DNA from: Xenopus tropicalis
Taxonomy: Eukaryota; Chordata; Amphibia; Anura; Pipidae
NCBI RefSeq assembly: GCF_000004195.4
Contig: NC_030683.2
Coordinates: forward strand, 53,147,358 to 53,211,357
DNA length: 64,000 bases
Direction of reading: 5' to 3'
Position 1 is the first letter of the stretch. Each line of letters starts with the position of its first letter. Positions 10,698 through 23,002 of the stretch are shown one piece after another. The position numbers and the translations under genes were made by a program. The notes under the pieces were generated by a model. That model did no database searches and had not been told where the DNA came from. It saw only the letters and a program-made list of their open reading frames with translations.

Positions 10698-11929
10698 GAT
10701 GGGGTGGAAGAACCTGCAGTAGAGAAATCCTTGGACCTGGGTTAATTGTGGATTAATAGCCAGTACCTGTTGAGCAGGTTTCACATAGGCGAAAATGTTG
10801 AAAGTGTGTCTTTTTTCAACATCATTTACTATGATACTTCCTAGTTAAAGGGAGAGCTTCACCTGAAAATGAAACTTTAGAATGCTTGCTAAGTCATTTT
10901 GCATTTTTCATTTTGTTCTTTTCCTTTACATGTATGTAATTATTACTCATCTCTGGATGTTAGGGTCTGGGTTTATAGCAAATAAACAGTGGTTGGCATA
11001 ACAGAATAGGATATGGATAAAAGATGGGGAAAAAAGAAGAGAAGCTATATATATGATATACCTATAATTCTAACCTGTTATAAAAGTACTTGGGAGTTCG
11101 GATCCTATATTAAAGTTACTATTACTTCATTTCTTTTAAGTAAAACTATAACCTAGTCTGGATCATTATTTCTGAACACTGTAAGGTAGTTGCAGACTTT
11201 TCAAAGAGGTGAATTGACTCTATTGATTTGCTATGTCATAGCTTTAAAAATGTTTCCTTGAGTTTATAGATGGAGCACACACTAGTCTGCCTGTCTGTGC
11301 AGCCCCTGAATGGGGATCTGGTATTTCAGTATGTACTTTAAATAGACCCACGTAAGCTTGGTATCCCAGTATCTTGCTATTTCAAGATGGACCAAACCCT
11401 GAGCATGAATGCAAAGAGGGGTTAGATATGGAGAGAGTTATTTCAAGGTTCTCACAAAGCTGAGGCAGTGCACTTTTTAACCTCTTAAGTTCTAATGAAA
11501 CCTCTTTTTTAACAAATGGAATTTATATATTGGCCAGTAACTTATTAAGTATAGGCGCTACAAATTAGTTTGAGCCTATTGGGCTACTGATACACAAAGC
11601 TTTAATCATTTATGATAAGGACAGTGGTCTCTCTAAAATGTGGCATGTACAGTACACAAATTTGGCCACATGTCATTTGGTAAGATACTCCTATTGTAGT
11701 CATAATTTGTGTTACCTAAAAAAAAATAGCAAAATAATATTAGTTACTACTGTAGTATTTTACTACACTAAAGGCATTCCCCCCTGACCTCAGTCACCCC
11801 ATACTGTAATGTGACAAGCAGGGGGGCGTGGGCTTGATTGCTAAGAAACACATGGACGCCTGGCGGGGCGCAGGAGTAGCAAAGCATCGCATTGCCAGTG
11901 AAGTAGCTTCATCCAAACTAGAGGTATTC

Positions 11930-12000
11930 AGAAAAGGCATGTGCTTGACTCCCCCCTCTATTGCGCCCTAGGCATATGTCTGTTCTGTCTACCCCTAGTT
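11930..12000. repeat. Interspersed repeat segment (copy 2)
   Basis: This is the second copy of the block described at 1120..1190 (ttctgtctacccctag is shared). It is preceded by a G-rich stretch at 11815..11870. No coding capacity is seen. Confidence 0.5.
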
Positions 12001-12309
12001 CCGGCCCTGACTGTTTTTAAAGGGGCACCACCTCCTTGCTTAACATGAATCCAATGAATAAGGCCTCTGATGGACATGCTTTTTGCCTATTGTTTTAATT
12101 ATTTTTTGAGCTAAACAGGGAGATGGACATTACTCTATTTTTGGTTCTTGTGAGGTAGATAATTTGATTGCAAATATACAACCTCCTCCATTCATTCTTA
12201 GTTATGACTGTTTTGTATGCAGGAGTCTATTCTGCAGAGGGATTATCTGTACACTTGTAATCTAATTATCTACCTTGTAAGGAGAAAACATGAAGCAGAT
12301 TCAATTTAA

Positions 12310-12829
12310 AGGAGAAGGAAAGTCATTTTGGTAAATTACTGCCAATAGATTAAGCACATTAGTGCCACCTAGAACACTATATTTATTCTGCAGAAAGCTT
12401 TACCATTCCTGTGTAAACAGCCCTAGAAGCTCCCTCCCTTTGTCTAAGATAGCAGCTGCCATTTTAGCTTGGTGTGGTAGCTTTGGGCTGAAGCTCTAGG
12501 TGCTGGTAGCATAGATCACACATTCTGATTCTTTTGAATTCTTATGGGAGGAGGGAGCAGGAGAAGGGAGAGAGGAGAGAGCTGGGTAGAATCAACTAGA
12601 GAATGAAGGATTTTTGTAAGGGAGGAAGTCTGATACAGAAGAACATGTGTATTATTATTATTATTATTAACATTTATTTATAAAGCGCCAACATATTCCG
12701 CAGTGCTGTACACAAAAAAAGACAATAAATCCTGTGTTTCTTTTGATAGAGAAGTGCAGTGTTTCTGTGAGTGCTTATGGCTGTATTTACATAGACCTTT
12801 CTGATAAAGCTTACTTAGTTTTTACCTTT
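12310..12829. mobile_element. T2-type MITE carrying a nested LINE tail
   Basis: The left end is TTAA (12306..12309) followed by aggagaaggaaag. The interior matches the reverse complement of 1939..2458 and the right part (gcttatggctgtatttacat) matches 24780..24838. The right terminal repeat is replaced at about 12830 by another element. The LINE tail at 12644..12712 is inserted within it. Confidence 0.65.
12644..12712 (-). mobile_element. LINE (L2-like) 3' tail in reverse, with (ATT)n
   Basis: The piece reads attattatt repeats followed by tttataaagcgccaacatat and agtgctgtac, the reverse complement of the tail at about 4240..4292. The (ATT)n run is the LINE's own 3' microsatellite. Confidence 0.7.
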
Positions 12830-12955
12830 GGGGGCAGCCATTCATGCTGGAAAAAATGCACAGGTTATATAGCAGATTACAGATATCCATTGTATTCTTA
12901 TTCTGTTAGTTGCTATGTAACCTGTGCCTTTTCTCCTTTTAAATGGCTGCCCCCA
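12830..12955. mobile_element. Short palindromic MITE
   Basis: Ends gggggcagccatt and aaatggctgccccc are inverted repeats, and the adjacent gcacaggttatat and atgtaacctgtgc also pair. The length is about 126 bp. It interrupts the right end of the T2-type element. Confidence 0.6.
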
Positions 12956-14328
12956 TGACTACACACCAGGGTTTTTATATAAACTATAGTCGTGTTTCTG
13001 CAGCAAACACACAACTTTTGCCAGTGCAGCAGTACATTATAGTTTAATTTCTTTAATATAGTTAATTTTTTTTGGTGTTACTGTTCCTTTAAGGTACAGC
13101 TTATGATCTAGAAAGACTATCTAATTCATTATGATTTAATGGAAAGTAGGAATCAAAATATACTGTCTGCCGAAGCCTTGGTTTGTGGCATTTGCTTTTT
13201 TTTATGGAGAGCTGGGGAAATATGCAAGCAGGAGATATGTTTAATGTGCATGCCAGTTCCTCAGTGTTCCTGGACCTGAGGGGGAGCAAGTACAGTATGC
13301 ACAAGCAACTGGCATTGGGGGAGTTGTGGGGAGGAAAGGAGCAACTACACATGCATAGGAGCGCGGTGGGGTGGGGGGGGGGTGCATAAGGTGGCTGGCC
13401 TATGGAGGGGAGGTATGAATTGTGAATCTGAGGCTGGTCTGCCTATCTTTTTGTGTGGTCACATATACCTTACAGTAGATGATTACAATGGCCTGAAAGC
13501 AAATACAAACTACAGCAAATTAGCAATTAATGTCACAGATAGATAAATTGCATTTACTACACTCAGACCACTACAGGGTGGATAATATTTTGTTGCACTT
13601 TGTATTTTAGTGTAATGAAATCATTTTGCAATGTCCTGCCAGTAGTGTTGTCAGCTTTTGCTAAATGTTATGCCTCCCAGTTGCATCCTTTGCCAAATAA
13701 AGGATGGGTTCATCAAACTTTTCTAAATATTTTCCGAAATAAAAAATCTGCTTTGGTTTTATGCATATTTTAAGCCACACTGAATTCAAAGAATTATTTC
13801 ATTAAAACAAATAATTTGTGAGAAATTGATATGATAATGAGAATATCATATGTAATTAATTATTTTGAGCTAATTGGTATTGAAGCTATTACCTACTTCC
13901 TATTTATCACGTCAAACAACAACATTATTATTACTTTTTTCACCTTCTTCCACTTCTTCTGCATTTGTTTTGGAGGGTTATATACAATGCATTCTCTCTT
14001 CCTCATAATAGCAGATGAGCTGACTTTGTGGCTTGTTTAATAAATGCATCTTTTATAGTTAAAGTGGGCTCTCTGTGGGAAACTGAAAGAAACAGTGAAT
14101 CTGCTGCAAATAGGCCCTTATTCAAACGCTTGCTGATGTTGCGATTCATTATTGCTAATGGGTTTAACAATGAGCATATATTTACTATCAAGGTAAGGGA
14201 AATAAAGTACTGTATACCAAAACAAATAAGAGATGAGAGGTGTTTGGTTTATGATGATAAAAATGACTGGCCACTTTTGAAATGTAGTTAGTAAGCACGG
14301 TCAATATTTTTAAACTAGCTCAAAATAT

Positions 14329-15216
14329 TGTAACACTTGTTTGGCTTAGATATGGCAAAACCCAGGCTAGTGATAGGTATAGAGCATGTGTTACATGCAC
14401 AGGAGTGGGCTTCCGCTATATGGGAGGTATTAATGGAGCTGAGGGTGTAGTTGAACTACAACTATATAGAGCTTGTGTGGTGCAGATAGAATAATGGACG
14501 CCAGAAAGGTTCTTGCTGATGAACTATAGTACAAGTTTATTGGACAAGGCACAACTTAATAGTGCAGCAGGGATTATACTCACAGACACAGCAGTATAGG
14601 ATTATGTCAATGGATTATAGCAGATGTAACACTTTAGGCACAGAATATCCCACTTGGAGGATGCACAGAGGATTAGCTGATACCTGAGATATAGACCTTT
14701 CAGAAGGGAGTGTTCCGGCCGACTGTGGTCCAGGGGAGAGCTTCTAACACTGGTACCTGGCGTCTAATAAAACCGGTCTCTAAAGAACGACTACAGAGCC
14801 GGGGTAGGCTAAACCCTTTTTCAACTCCTGGTTGGGGCTATTAACTGCCCTTGCTAAATAAGCTGACTGTTCTCACCACTTCTAGAGGGTGCTATTAAAT
14901 AAACTAACTGTGCTGGCTTGTTCTCATTCACGGGGCCCTGTCCCCGACTTTAGAAATGGCTGTTTCTCTTTACTGGGGCCTAATGCCTCAGGCTCAATGA
15001 TGTGAAGCCTTGAGACAACAGCAGCCAGAGAGGAAGACACTTCCTTGTGCAAGACACTATATAGTCTGCCAAGGGGAGTGGTCAACCTGAGCTAAACCTA
15101 TAGGGAGTAGCCTAAGAACTGTAATCTGAGTGTAGAGGGCTCTGCCCTATAACAACACAGATAAGATAAGGGTAGGGGATAACACCATAGGGAGCTTAAC
15201 CCTATGGGTTCCTACA
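14329..15216 (-). mobile_element. Probable solo LTR (minus orientation)
   Basis: Read on the minus strand the segment starts TGTAGGAACCCATAGGG and ends AAGTGTTACA, giving TG...CA ends with a TGTA/TACA inverted repeat. A TATA-like ctatatagtg lies near 15056..15066 (minus strand) and an AATAAA at 14537..14542 (minus strand), in the order expected for U3-R-U5. No internal gag/pol sequence flanks it. I could not find a matching 4-6 bp target duplication, which lowers confidence. Total 888 bp. Confidence 0.5.
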
Positions 15217-15382
15217 TATTATTCCCCTTTCCCTATCTATATCCTTTCACCATGGCTGCCCAAGACAAATGAAGTAGTTTCCATAGAAGAATATGCTTTA
15301 CTCTAGTCTGTCTTAATTATATGTGTTTTGTATGTGGTCTGTATATGTGAAGTGCCATTGTGTTTTCCAATTCATTTTTTAA

Positions 15383-15694
<312 letters not shown>

Positions 15695-16047
15695 TAAAGC
15701 CACATATCACAGGTATTATTACATAAAGGGTGTCATTATTGTTTGCTATTTACCTCTCACCCAATTTAACGGCCCTTTCTGTTCTGCCAGTGAATTCTAT
15801 GTACTGTAACTACTAGTGGGATGTTGCATTTATAGTAATTTGCCTTTTAATCTGCTAATGCCTGGGCAGCTATGTTATTTAATAATCAACCAAACACTTG
15901 AATGAATGTGGGGGCCTGTCTGCTTCTAATCAAAATCACATGAACCAACTCATGACTGGTTTTGTGTAAAATGTACTAAAATGTAGTCCTGTGTGTGGCA
16001 ATCAATACTTTGGCCTGTGTGTATAACCTTATATTTATCTACACTTT

Positions 16048-16541
16048 TAGGGGCACATTTAGTGAGCAATTTTGAAAAAAGTATTTTTTTTTTTTTACTT
16101 CTAGATATTTTTGAGATTTAAATGGGTTTTTGCCAGTACTCATTTTTTCCAATATTGTTTCTCAAAATTTGGGGTTTTTTGAAAATAACTCCAACCATAA
16201 TTCGTGGTTTATTAATGTTTAGTTAACTTTTTTGTTAGCAGGTTTTATCTGCCGAGTACTATTGAGTCCTATGGAGGCTTAGACTAGTAGAGGAATAGAA
16301 TAGTCCTGTCCTTGACACATTTTCGAGGGGAAGTTAATGCCATAATTTTTTTCAATTTCACCCAGTTTCAAATGAAACTTAAACAAATAATTGTTTTCCA
16401 AGATTGATTGCCAATGCTCCTAAAATGGCTGAAGGAGCAATACCTTTTTTTTTTTTGAGTTTTAACGATTCTTTTTGCTCGAAAAACTTGTGATTTTCGA
16501 ACATAAACTCGACAATCGAAGTTTATTAAATCAGCACCTAA
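16048..16541. mobile_element. Degenerate 'toggle-end' MITE (aggggcacattta family)
   Basis: It begins ttaggggcacatttagtgag and ends gtttattaaatcagcacct, the usual ends of the frog MITE group that read 'grey' sequence such as ggggc-agattta...aaat. An internal attgagtcctatggaggctt is shared with the MITE at 38865..39374. The interior is strongly T-rich. Confidence 0.45.
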
Positions 16542-17304
16542 ATCTGCAATATTATCTGATTCTTTTTGCCTAGACAGTCTTCTAGATAAAGACTAATGCA
16601 AATCGTTTCTTTTTGAAGATCTGATTAAAAAATACCATCTTTACCAGAGAATCATCATTATTTTGTCATACGTCCAAAAGTGTATAATACGTAATTAATC
16701 AATTCTGTTTAAATATTGTGACACGCACTATTACTAAGATATACTGTATAAGATATAGTTATGCAGGTAACTAAGTCACAATTTGCATCCAGATTATAGG
16801 GCTGCCAACATTTGTACATTGCTGCCTTTCTGCAACGGTCACAGTATGTAATAAAGGAGGAAAGAGAATAAGTTTACCACTGAGAAGAAAGCTGTTCTGT
16901 GTTTTATAATAGTTTGTTACTATAATTTTATATATCTTTAAGAGTGAGTTACTAGGTTTTTTTACAGAGTGGGTACCTATTAATACTTTCCCTCTTGACA
17001 TTTTATTTTATTTGTTAAATATTTAACACTGACATGCCTTGTTTGTGATTAAAAACATATGACAGTGAATAAAAGTGTAAATTATACCCAGCCACTTAAA
17101 AGCAGTGGTGATCATGGTTAGAGCTCAATAAGTGCAATATTGTTTTGTATAATAATGCTATTTACCATATGGTATACCCAGTATATATTTGGGAATTGGA
17201 AAAATCAGACGAAAAACTGCATAGTCCATACCTGTACAGGAATGAAATTAAAGTTTGTTAATTCTACATTTTTATTTAAAGGTCTATATGCCTCCAAACA
17301 GTGT

Positions 17305-17611
17305 ACAGGTACAGGATCTATTATCCAGAATGCTTGAGACCTGGTTTCCAGATAAGGGATCTTTCCATAATTTAGATCTCTGCTGAAAATTTTATTTAAT
17401 AATCTCAATAGGGATGTCTAGCCACCAATATGGTTTTATGCAGATTATTTACATATTATTACAGATTATTTTATTATTATTACAGAAAAAAATAAAATAA
17501 TTAAAACAAATTATAATGATTTTCATATAATGGAGTCTTTGAGAGATCGCCTACCCTTAATTCTGAGCTCTCTGGCTACTTGGTTCTGGATAAGGGATAT
17601 CATGCCTGTAT
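17305..17611. mobile_element. 'acaggta-ggatc' family repeat, copy 1
   Basis: It starts acaggtacaggatctattat followed by ccagaatgct and ends tggataagggatatcatgcc plus tgta. The inverted ends match copies at 18210, 44918 and 59540..60008. No ORF. It is a non-autonomous DNA element; the superfamily is uncertain. Confidence 0.65.
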
Positions 17612-18209
17612 ACCCATTAAAAAAATCAATGTCTGTATTGGGTATTTGTCATTTGTATTTGTGCATATCACCATAAAAATTTCAGTCATATATGGTGATC
17701 TGAAAATGATACTGAAACTTTTTCTTATTTTACTAAGAAAAAGGCAGGGGAGGGGGTTAAGTGCCTCACTTTCAAGATACAGCAAATAAAATCCATATGT
17801 CTCCTACATCTCTCTACCCCCTCTTGCCTCCTCAAAATAATAGCCAGACCCCCCTCCTCTCTATCAGCTGGATTGGGTTACCTCGAGTGAAATCAAGAGG
17901 AATTCCTAGAACAGCTGTAACCTAACCCTCCCATATGTAAATATCCATAAAGAAAAAAAGTCTAACATTTTCGGAGAGTTTCTATAGCAGCAAGTATAGG
18001 TAGGGTGGCCAGATACAGAGTTTTAGTTTGGTGGAGTTACTTTCAAACCATTGCGTTCTCTAATATTACCTATGGGTTATCTGAAACAGTATTATAATGG
18101 CGTGTAAGAATTTGTCTGTGCTATAGACTTCATAACTGCTATTATAGTAACCAACTTGGGTTTTGAACTGATTCAAAATTAATCAGTGTAACGTATTACC
18201 CTTATATTA

Positions 18210-18276
18210 TACAGGTATGGGATCCGTTATCTGGAAACCTGTTATTCAGAAAACTTCAACTTACAGGAAGGCCATC
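18210..18276. mobile_element. 'acaggta-ggatc' family repeat, truncated copy
   Basis: Only the first ~65 bp are present (tacaggtatgggatccgtta then ctggaaacc), ending in the adjacent AT microsatellite. Confidence 0.6.

Positions 18277-18280
<4 letters not shown>

Positions 18281-18330
<50 letters not shown>
18281..18330. repeat. (AT)25 microsatellite
   Basis: An uninterrupted run of 25 AT dinucleotides is visible between ccatctact and tgcaaaaatt. It should be length-polymorphic. Confidence 0.95.
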
Positions 18331-18332
<2 letters not shown>

Positions 18333-19951
18333 CAAAAATTGGTTTTTCACAAATAATCCCTAAGATGCTGAGAAAAATATACATCCAAAATACATTATCT
18401 GATTATTCATGGTATGATTGACACATGTTCTAATACATATATAGTATTTATATGTTGAGTCGTATCTATAAGAGTTACATTTACCAACTTATGTGGATAG
18501 GTTCTAGAGACATTTAAAATAGTATATCTGTAGTAATAAGTAAAATCAATCTCTAGTCATCCAACTGGCTTTCTCAATTCTTGAATTCTTGAAGTTTATG
18601 ACTCCAAAGCATTGGGTGAGTGCACATAAAAGCTTGTTCTGTATATGCATATATGTCTAATTGTGTGAATTTGTCAGAATGTTTATATACATTCTGATGG
18701 AACATAGATGTAAATAATCATACTGTGGTCCAGATGGGGTAAAACAGTTTTTTTAAAAATATGCCCCAAAACTGTAGAGCCTGTTAAATATATAAACTTG
18801 CCATTAGTTCCTGCAAAGTTAAGGTGCAAAACATATGCTCAGTTATTCTTATTGATGTATTACTGCTTAAGAATGACATTAGGAATGACTCTGAGGAGAC
18901 TCTGAGGAATCTCTGAGGAGAATGTACATTCAGTACATAAGAATTTATTATACTGGCATTTCGGGTTACAGGAAAGCAGTGACCCTTTTCAGAGGGGACT
19001 CTTTGTGTGGACTTACTTTGACCTCTGCATAATTTTTTCTATGATCAGATTCAGAGTTTAATAAATCTTTTTATGAGTCCCTAACACTGTAGTATCTGGT
19101 GTGTGGAGCTGTAGTCCTACAACAGCTTATTGTCCCTATGTGTGACTGATTAGCCCTGCTGTTTGCTAAGGAATGTGAGCCACAAAGAAGCTTCTTCTTT
19201 GACAGGACTGCACTTCTTCTCAGCCCTGAATTGCTTTCTTCTTATAATACAGAAGCTGTTTGTGTGCACAGTCCATGTCATAACAAGTCTCCTGGTGCTG
19301 GAAGACCCAATTTTCACAAAGTTGCCCCTTGAGAAGAAAATCCCATAAAGCAGTTTTAGTAATGGCTTGTTTCTACCTTATTTATTAGAAAATAAGTCAA
19401 GGGGAAAAGAATGGCAAGGATTTGAGTAACCAAGTTTTTATACAGAATGTTTGGTAGGAAACAGAAAAAGCTTATTGGTAAGAAATATAAACACGAAACA
19501 AAAACAGAAACTGTAATAGGAGAATTCTTATATTTAAAACCATGTTGAGCACTAAAGTGGGTCTGTCCAAATATTAGGTTGCAAAGGGTGCTTGAGTCAA
19601 AAACATCTATAAACTTCTGCTCTTAGTAGAAACGATATATATAGTGGTAGACATGAATAATAACACTCAAACATTAATACAGTTTTAAATTAATTTCTGT
19701 GCACCAGAGTTAGAGCAGATCTTGATGAAAGGGACACTGGTGATATGTAGTTGTAGTCAGTCACACAATACAGCACTGCTTCTCTTTGGGATACAAGAAT
19801 TGTCCCATCATATGGCTGTTTGTAGATAAAACACACTTGGTGGGCTTTTGTGCTGTATATGACAGAATAAATCATTGTGTTTCTTTTAGTGTCACTCTTC
19901 ACTGTATTCACATGTTTATATCTGGGGCGCACTGGGCCTCCTTAGAAATTA

Positions 19952-19979
19952 TTGTTTTGCCTGACGTCAGGCAAAACAA
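19952..19979. promoter_or_regulatory. Perfect 28-bp palindrome containing a consensus CRE
   Basis: Two 14-nt arms (ttgttttgcctgac and its exact complement) meet with no spacer. The centre is TGACGTCA (19962..19969), the full consensus site for CREB/ATF factors. It sits in a stretch of intron 2 without recognised transposons. Whether it is an enhancer element or the remnant of a small palindromic repeat cannot be told from sequence alone. Confidence 0.45.
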
Positions 19980-20204
19980 CAGAATGTCATGCAGTATATT
20001 TCTATATTACTTTGATTTACTGTAAGCTTGTTGTTGGCTCTGTGTAAATTACACATATTTAGATCTTGATGTGTCTGTACTTAAACTGCTATTTCCTTAT
20101 TTACTTTTTATTGCCTTTTTAAATGCATGTTAGTGAGAACTGTATTATGGTTTGTTTTCTACCAACAGCACATGTTGTAATGTGTTCAAAGAATACTGTC
20201 ATAG

Positions 20205-20757
20205 GGAAACATGTTTTTTTCAAAACACATCAGTTAATAAAGCTTCTCCAGCAGAATCCTGCATTGAAATCCATTTTTTAACAGCACAAACAGGTTTTTT
20301 TAATATTTAATATTGAAATTTCACATTGGACTAGCCATTTTCTTGACTTCCCAGGGTTCCACAGCCGTGTGACTGCTCTGATAAACTTCAGTCACACTAT
20401 ACTGCTGCACTGCCAGCTGGAATGATATCACCCCCTTCCCCCCTCCAGCAGCTGATAAGCAGAACAATGGTAAGGTAGCATATGAGAATAGCGCTCAATA
20501 GTAAGAAAGCCAAGTCCAGCTTGGGACTCCTCCAGTTACATGGGAGTAGGAGAAACAACTTATCTGAAAGCAGTTCTAATTTGTATCACTGGCTTCTTCT
20601 GTAAGTTTAGAATCAGGCACAGGCTGCCTACACACCAATAATACAACTTAAAAAAAATACATATATTGGTTTAAAGTAAATTATTTGCTATGTAAACAGT
20701 GTAATTTAGAAATAAAAAGTATACCATTAAAATCATGACAGAATTCCTTAAATGAAA
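20205..20757. repeat. Interspersed repeat, uninterrupted copy of the 1630..2762 family
   Basis: It aligns with 1640..1930 joined to 2478..2762, giving the empty-site form of that interrupted repeat. It ends gacagaattccttaaatg, where copy 1 ends gacagaattcctttaaa. Confidence 0.7.
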
Positions 20758-21073
20758 GTCAGTATATTATTAAGCACCTACACAGATTATAAATGGATAA
20801 TTAGATAGCATATAGTGTATTATAGATAACTGAACTGAATTAGCCTGTTATGCTAAATGACATCACATTATAAAACTTTTTTGTTAATTAAGCATATGTT
20901 TATAACAGTAAGGATGAACATGCCAGTCACTGCCTATGCATGTTGTCTCTGTACAAACATTTAAATTCATACTTGCATACATTATTAGACTAGTGTCACA
21001 GGTTTATCCACAGGCTAAGAATCCGCCCCTACGCTTGAAAAATCTGATTGTTGCTCATTGCTTCAGCTTGGGT

Positions 21074-21152
21074 GCAGCCACACTAAGCAGAATTTGGCAC
21101 AAAACTGCGTACGCAAGCAGTTTTGTGCCAAATCCTGCTTAGTTGTGGCTGC
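21074..21152. repeat. Hairpin-forming inverted repeat (35-bp arms)
   Basis: The left arm 21074..21108 and right arm 21117..21152 are reverse complements with a mismatch or two, around an 8-nt loop (gtacgcaa). The flanking sequence does not extend the palindrome far. It is probably a very short MITE, adjacent to the next one. Confidence 0.7.
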
Positions 21153-21181
21153 TCTCAGCTGCAAATCTTTTACAAATCTAA

Positions 21182-21499
21182 GGGGCAGATTTACTAATCC
21201 TCGAATGGTCCGTAGGGCGTCCGAATGCGTTTCTTTCGTAATGATCAGTATTTTTGCGACCTTTTTGTATATCTTCCGCAACTTTTTCGCCGCCGTCGCG
21301 AAAAAAATCGGATTGGTTTTTCCGCCATTTACAATCGCTCAATACGAAAAAAACGCGACGGCAACGAAATAGTCACGCAAAATACGATACAGTCGCGACA
21401 AATACTAAAAAGTCGCAACGGCGACGAAAAGACAGCAAAATTTTCGTTTCCAATCCGAATTTTTGCCATTCGGATTCGTGGATTAGTAAATCTCCCCCT
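21182..21499. mobile_element. Palindromic MITE (ggggcagatttacta ends), TAA duplication
   Basis: Left end ggggcagatttactaatcc and right end ggattagtaaatctccccc are inverted. TAA flanks both sides (21179..21181 and 21500..21502), the TWA-type target of PIF/Harbinger elements. The interior is rich in cgaaaaa and tcgcg motifs that pair across the centre. Confidence 0.7.
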
Positions 21500-22721
21500 T
21501 AATTTTATGTAGAGTTGGAGGAAGATGTGCCTTCCATTTTGTCTTTGGGATTGCCAGACTTTGGTTCTGTTAAGAAGTTTACCCAGTAAAATAGTTACGC
21601 TTGTCAATAGGTTTGAATAAGACTGCTAAGTAGCCTTGATATTTGAGTCAAAGGGGTTGAATTATTGGACAAAACTAGAACATGGTGGGAGAGGGTACTT
21701 GGTTGCTGCATACACTACTGCTTTTGAAATGAAATCACATTCTTAATGCGTGAAATATATTGCATGTATATAAGTTTAAAGCGCAAGGGTATATTTGCTC
21801 TAGGCAAAAATATCAGTGCAGAACTGTGCCGGTCAAAAGTACTTCTACTTTCATCTGTGTTTGTGCTGATTTCCAATATGCCAGTTGCACAACTGCTTTG
21901 CACCTTTAAATGCTAATGTTGACTTACTCTGGCATTTCCACATGGATGCTGTCATAACGAGTTTGAGCCAGTATTGATTAATCAAGTGCAGGTTGCTTCA
22001 AGCATATTTTTGTGTGTCTGCAATTATGCTGAAACGCTGCATAAAAAATACCACAAATCTTGGCACACATGAGTTATGGTAACAGACAGATCTCATCCAG
22101 TCTATACAATTAATCATTTTCTGTTGAAAAAAAGGTAAATATTTTATTGGCACCTGGATCCTGGGGTACCCCATTTACAGCCTCAACCGGTAAAAGGTTT
22201 GGGACACATTGGGGGAATGTAAAAGGAGCCATATAGTCCTCGTCTGGCCCTTTTATTTTTCCTTACAAGTCCCAAAAAGAGAGGAAAGTCACATCCCAAT
22301 ATAACATTATGTTATGTTTTTACCACTCTGACTTCATGAATGCAGATTCTCTAAATAGTTTCAAAGGCTAGTGGAGCAGGGGGATACCTTTTAATATCCC
22401 TATGAACGCAAATAATACCCATCTAATATGACTACAGCATCCAGATGTCTATCAGTCTGGCATGAACAAGTCACCTGACTCCTGGACTCTAGTTGGCCAG
22501 ACACTTCATGCCCCACCATTTTAATTATACATATTCCATACCCCAGAATGTATTGGAAAAGGATTAATTACTCCTGCCCACTAGTATGTTGGAAGTTTCT
22601 CCTGCTCAGCCACTCTTTAAAATATTGTGACAACAGGGTATCCCAGTAAGATTTGTGACCTTTCTATAGCCTTAATCTGTTTTATAAACTATCAGTTTAT
22701 CTCCTGCTGTTCAGTTAGGCT

Positions 22722-23002
22722 GATGACCCATGCATAGATTAGTCGCCCGAGACACAGCTCTGCTACTGCGGGCAATTAATCTCTCCTAAATCCCTTTCCA
22801 TCAGCAACAAAGTGGAAAAGGCCTATGCATCACTTTGGTTTTCCCAAAGTCACGCAAAGTTGCCTGCAGGAGGAAACTTTTCGTGACTTTGGAAAACTGA
22901 AATGATGCCTATGCCTTTCCACCAACAATTCCCTTTGTTGCCAATGAAAAGGCATTTAGGAGAAATTAGTCACCCGCAGTAGCAGAGATCTGTCACTGGC
23001 TT
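22722..23002. mobile_element. Palindromic MITE related to the 'gattagtcgcccg' family (diverged)
   Basis: Left attagtcgcccgagacacag and tctgctactgcggg pair with right cacccgcagtagcagagatc. An internal aggaaacttttcgtgacttt block pairs with its surroundings. Related elements are at 43684, 45780, 50602, 53784 and 58182. Confidence 0.6.

Noticed and set aside
18281..18330. AT run as a replication origin or matrix attachment site
   Set aside because: It is a plain dinucleotide microsatellite following a truncated repeat; nothing else supports a special role.
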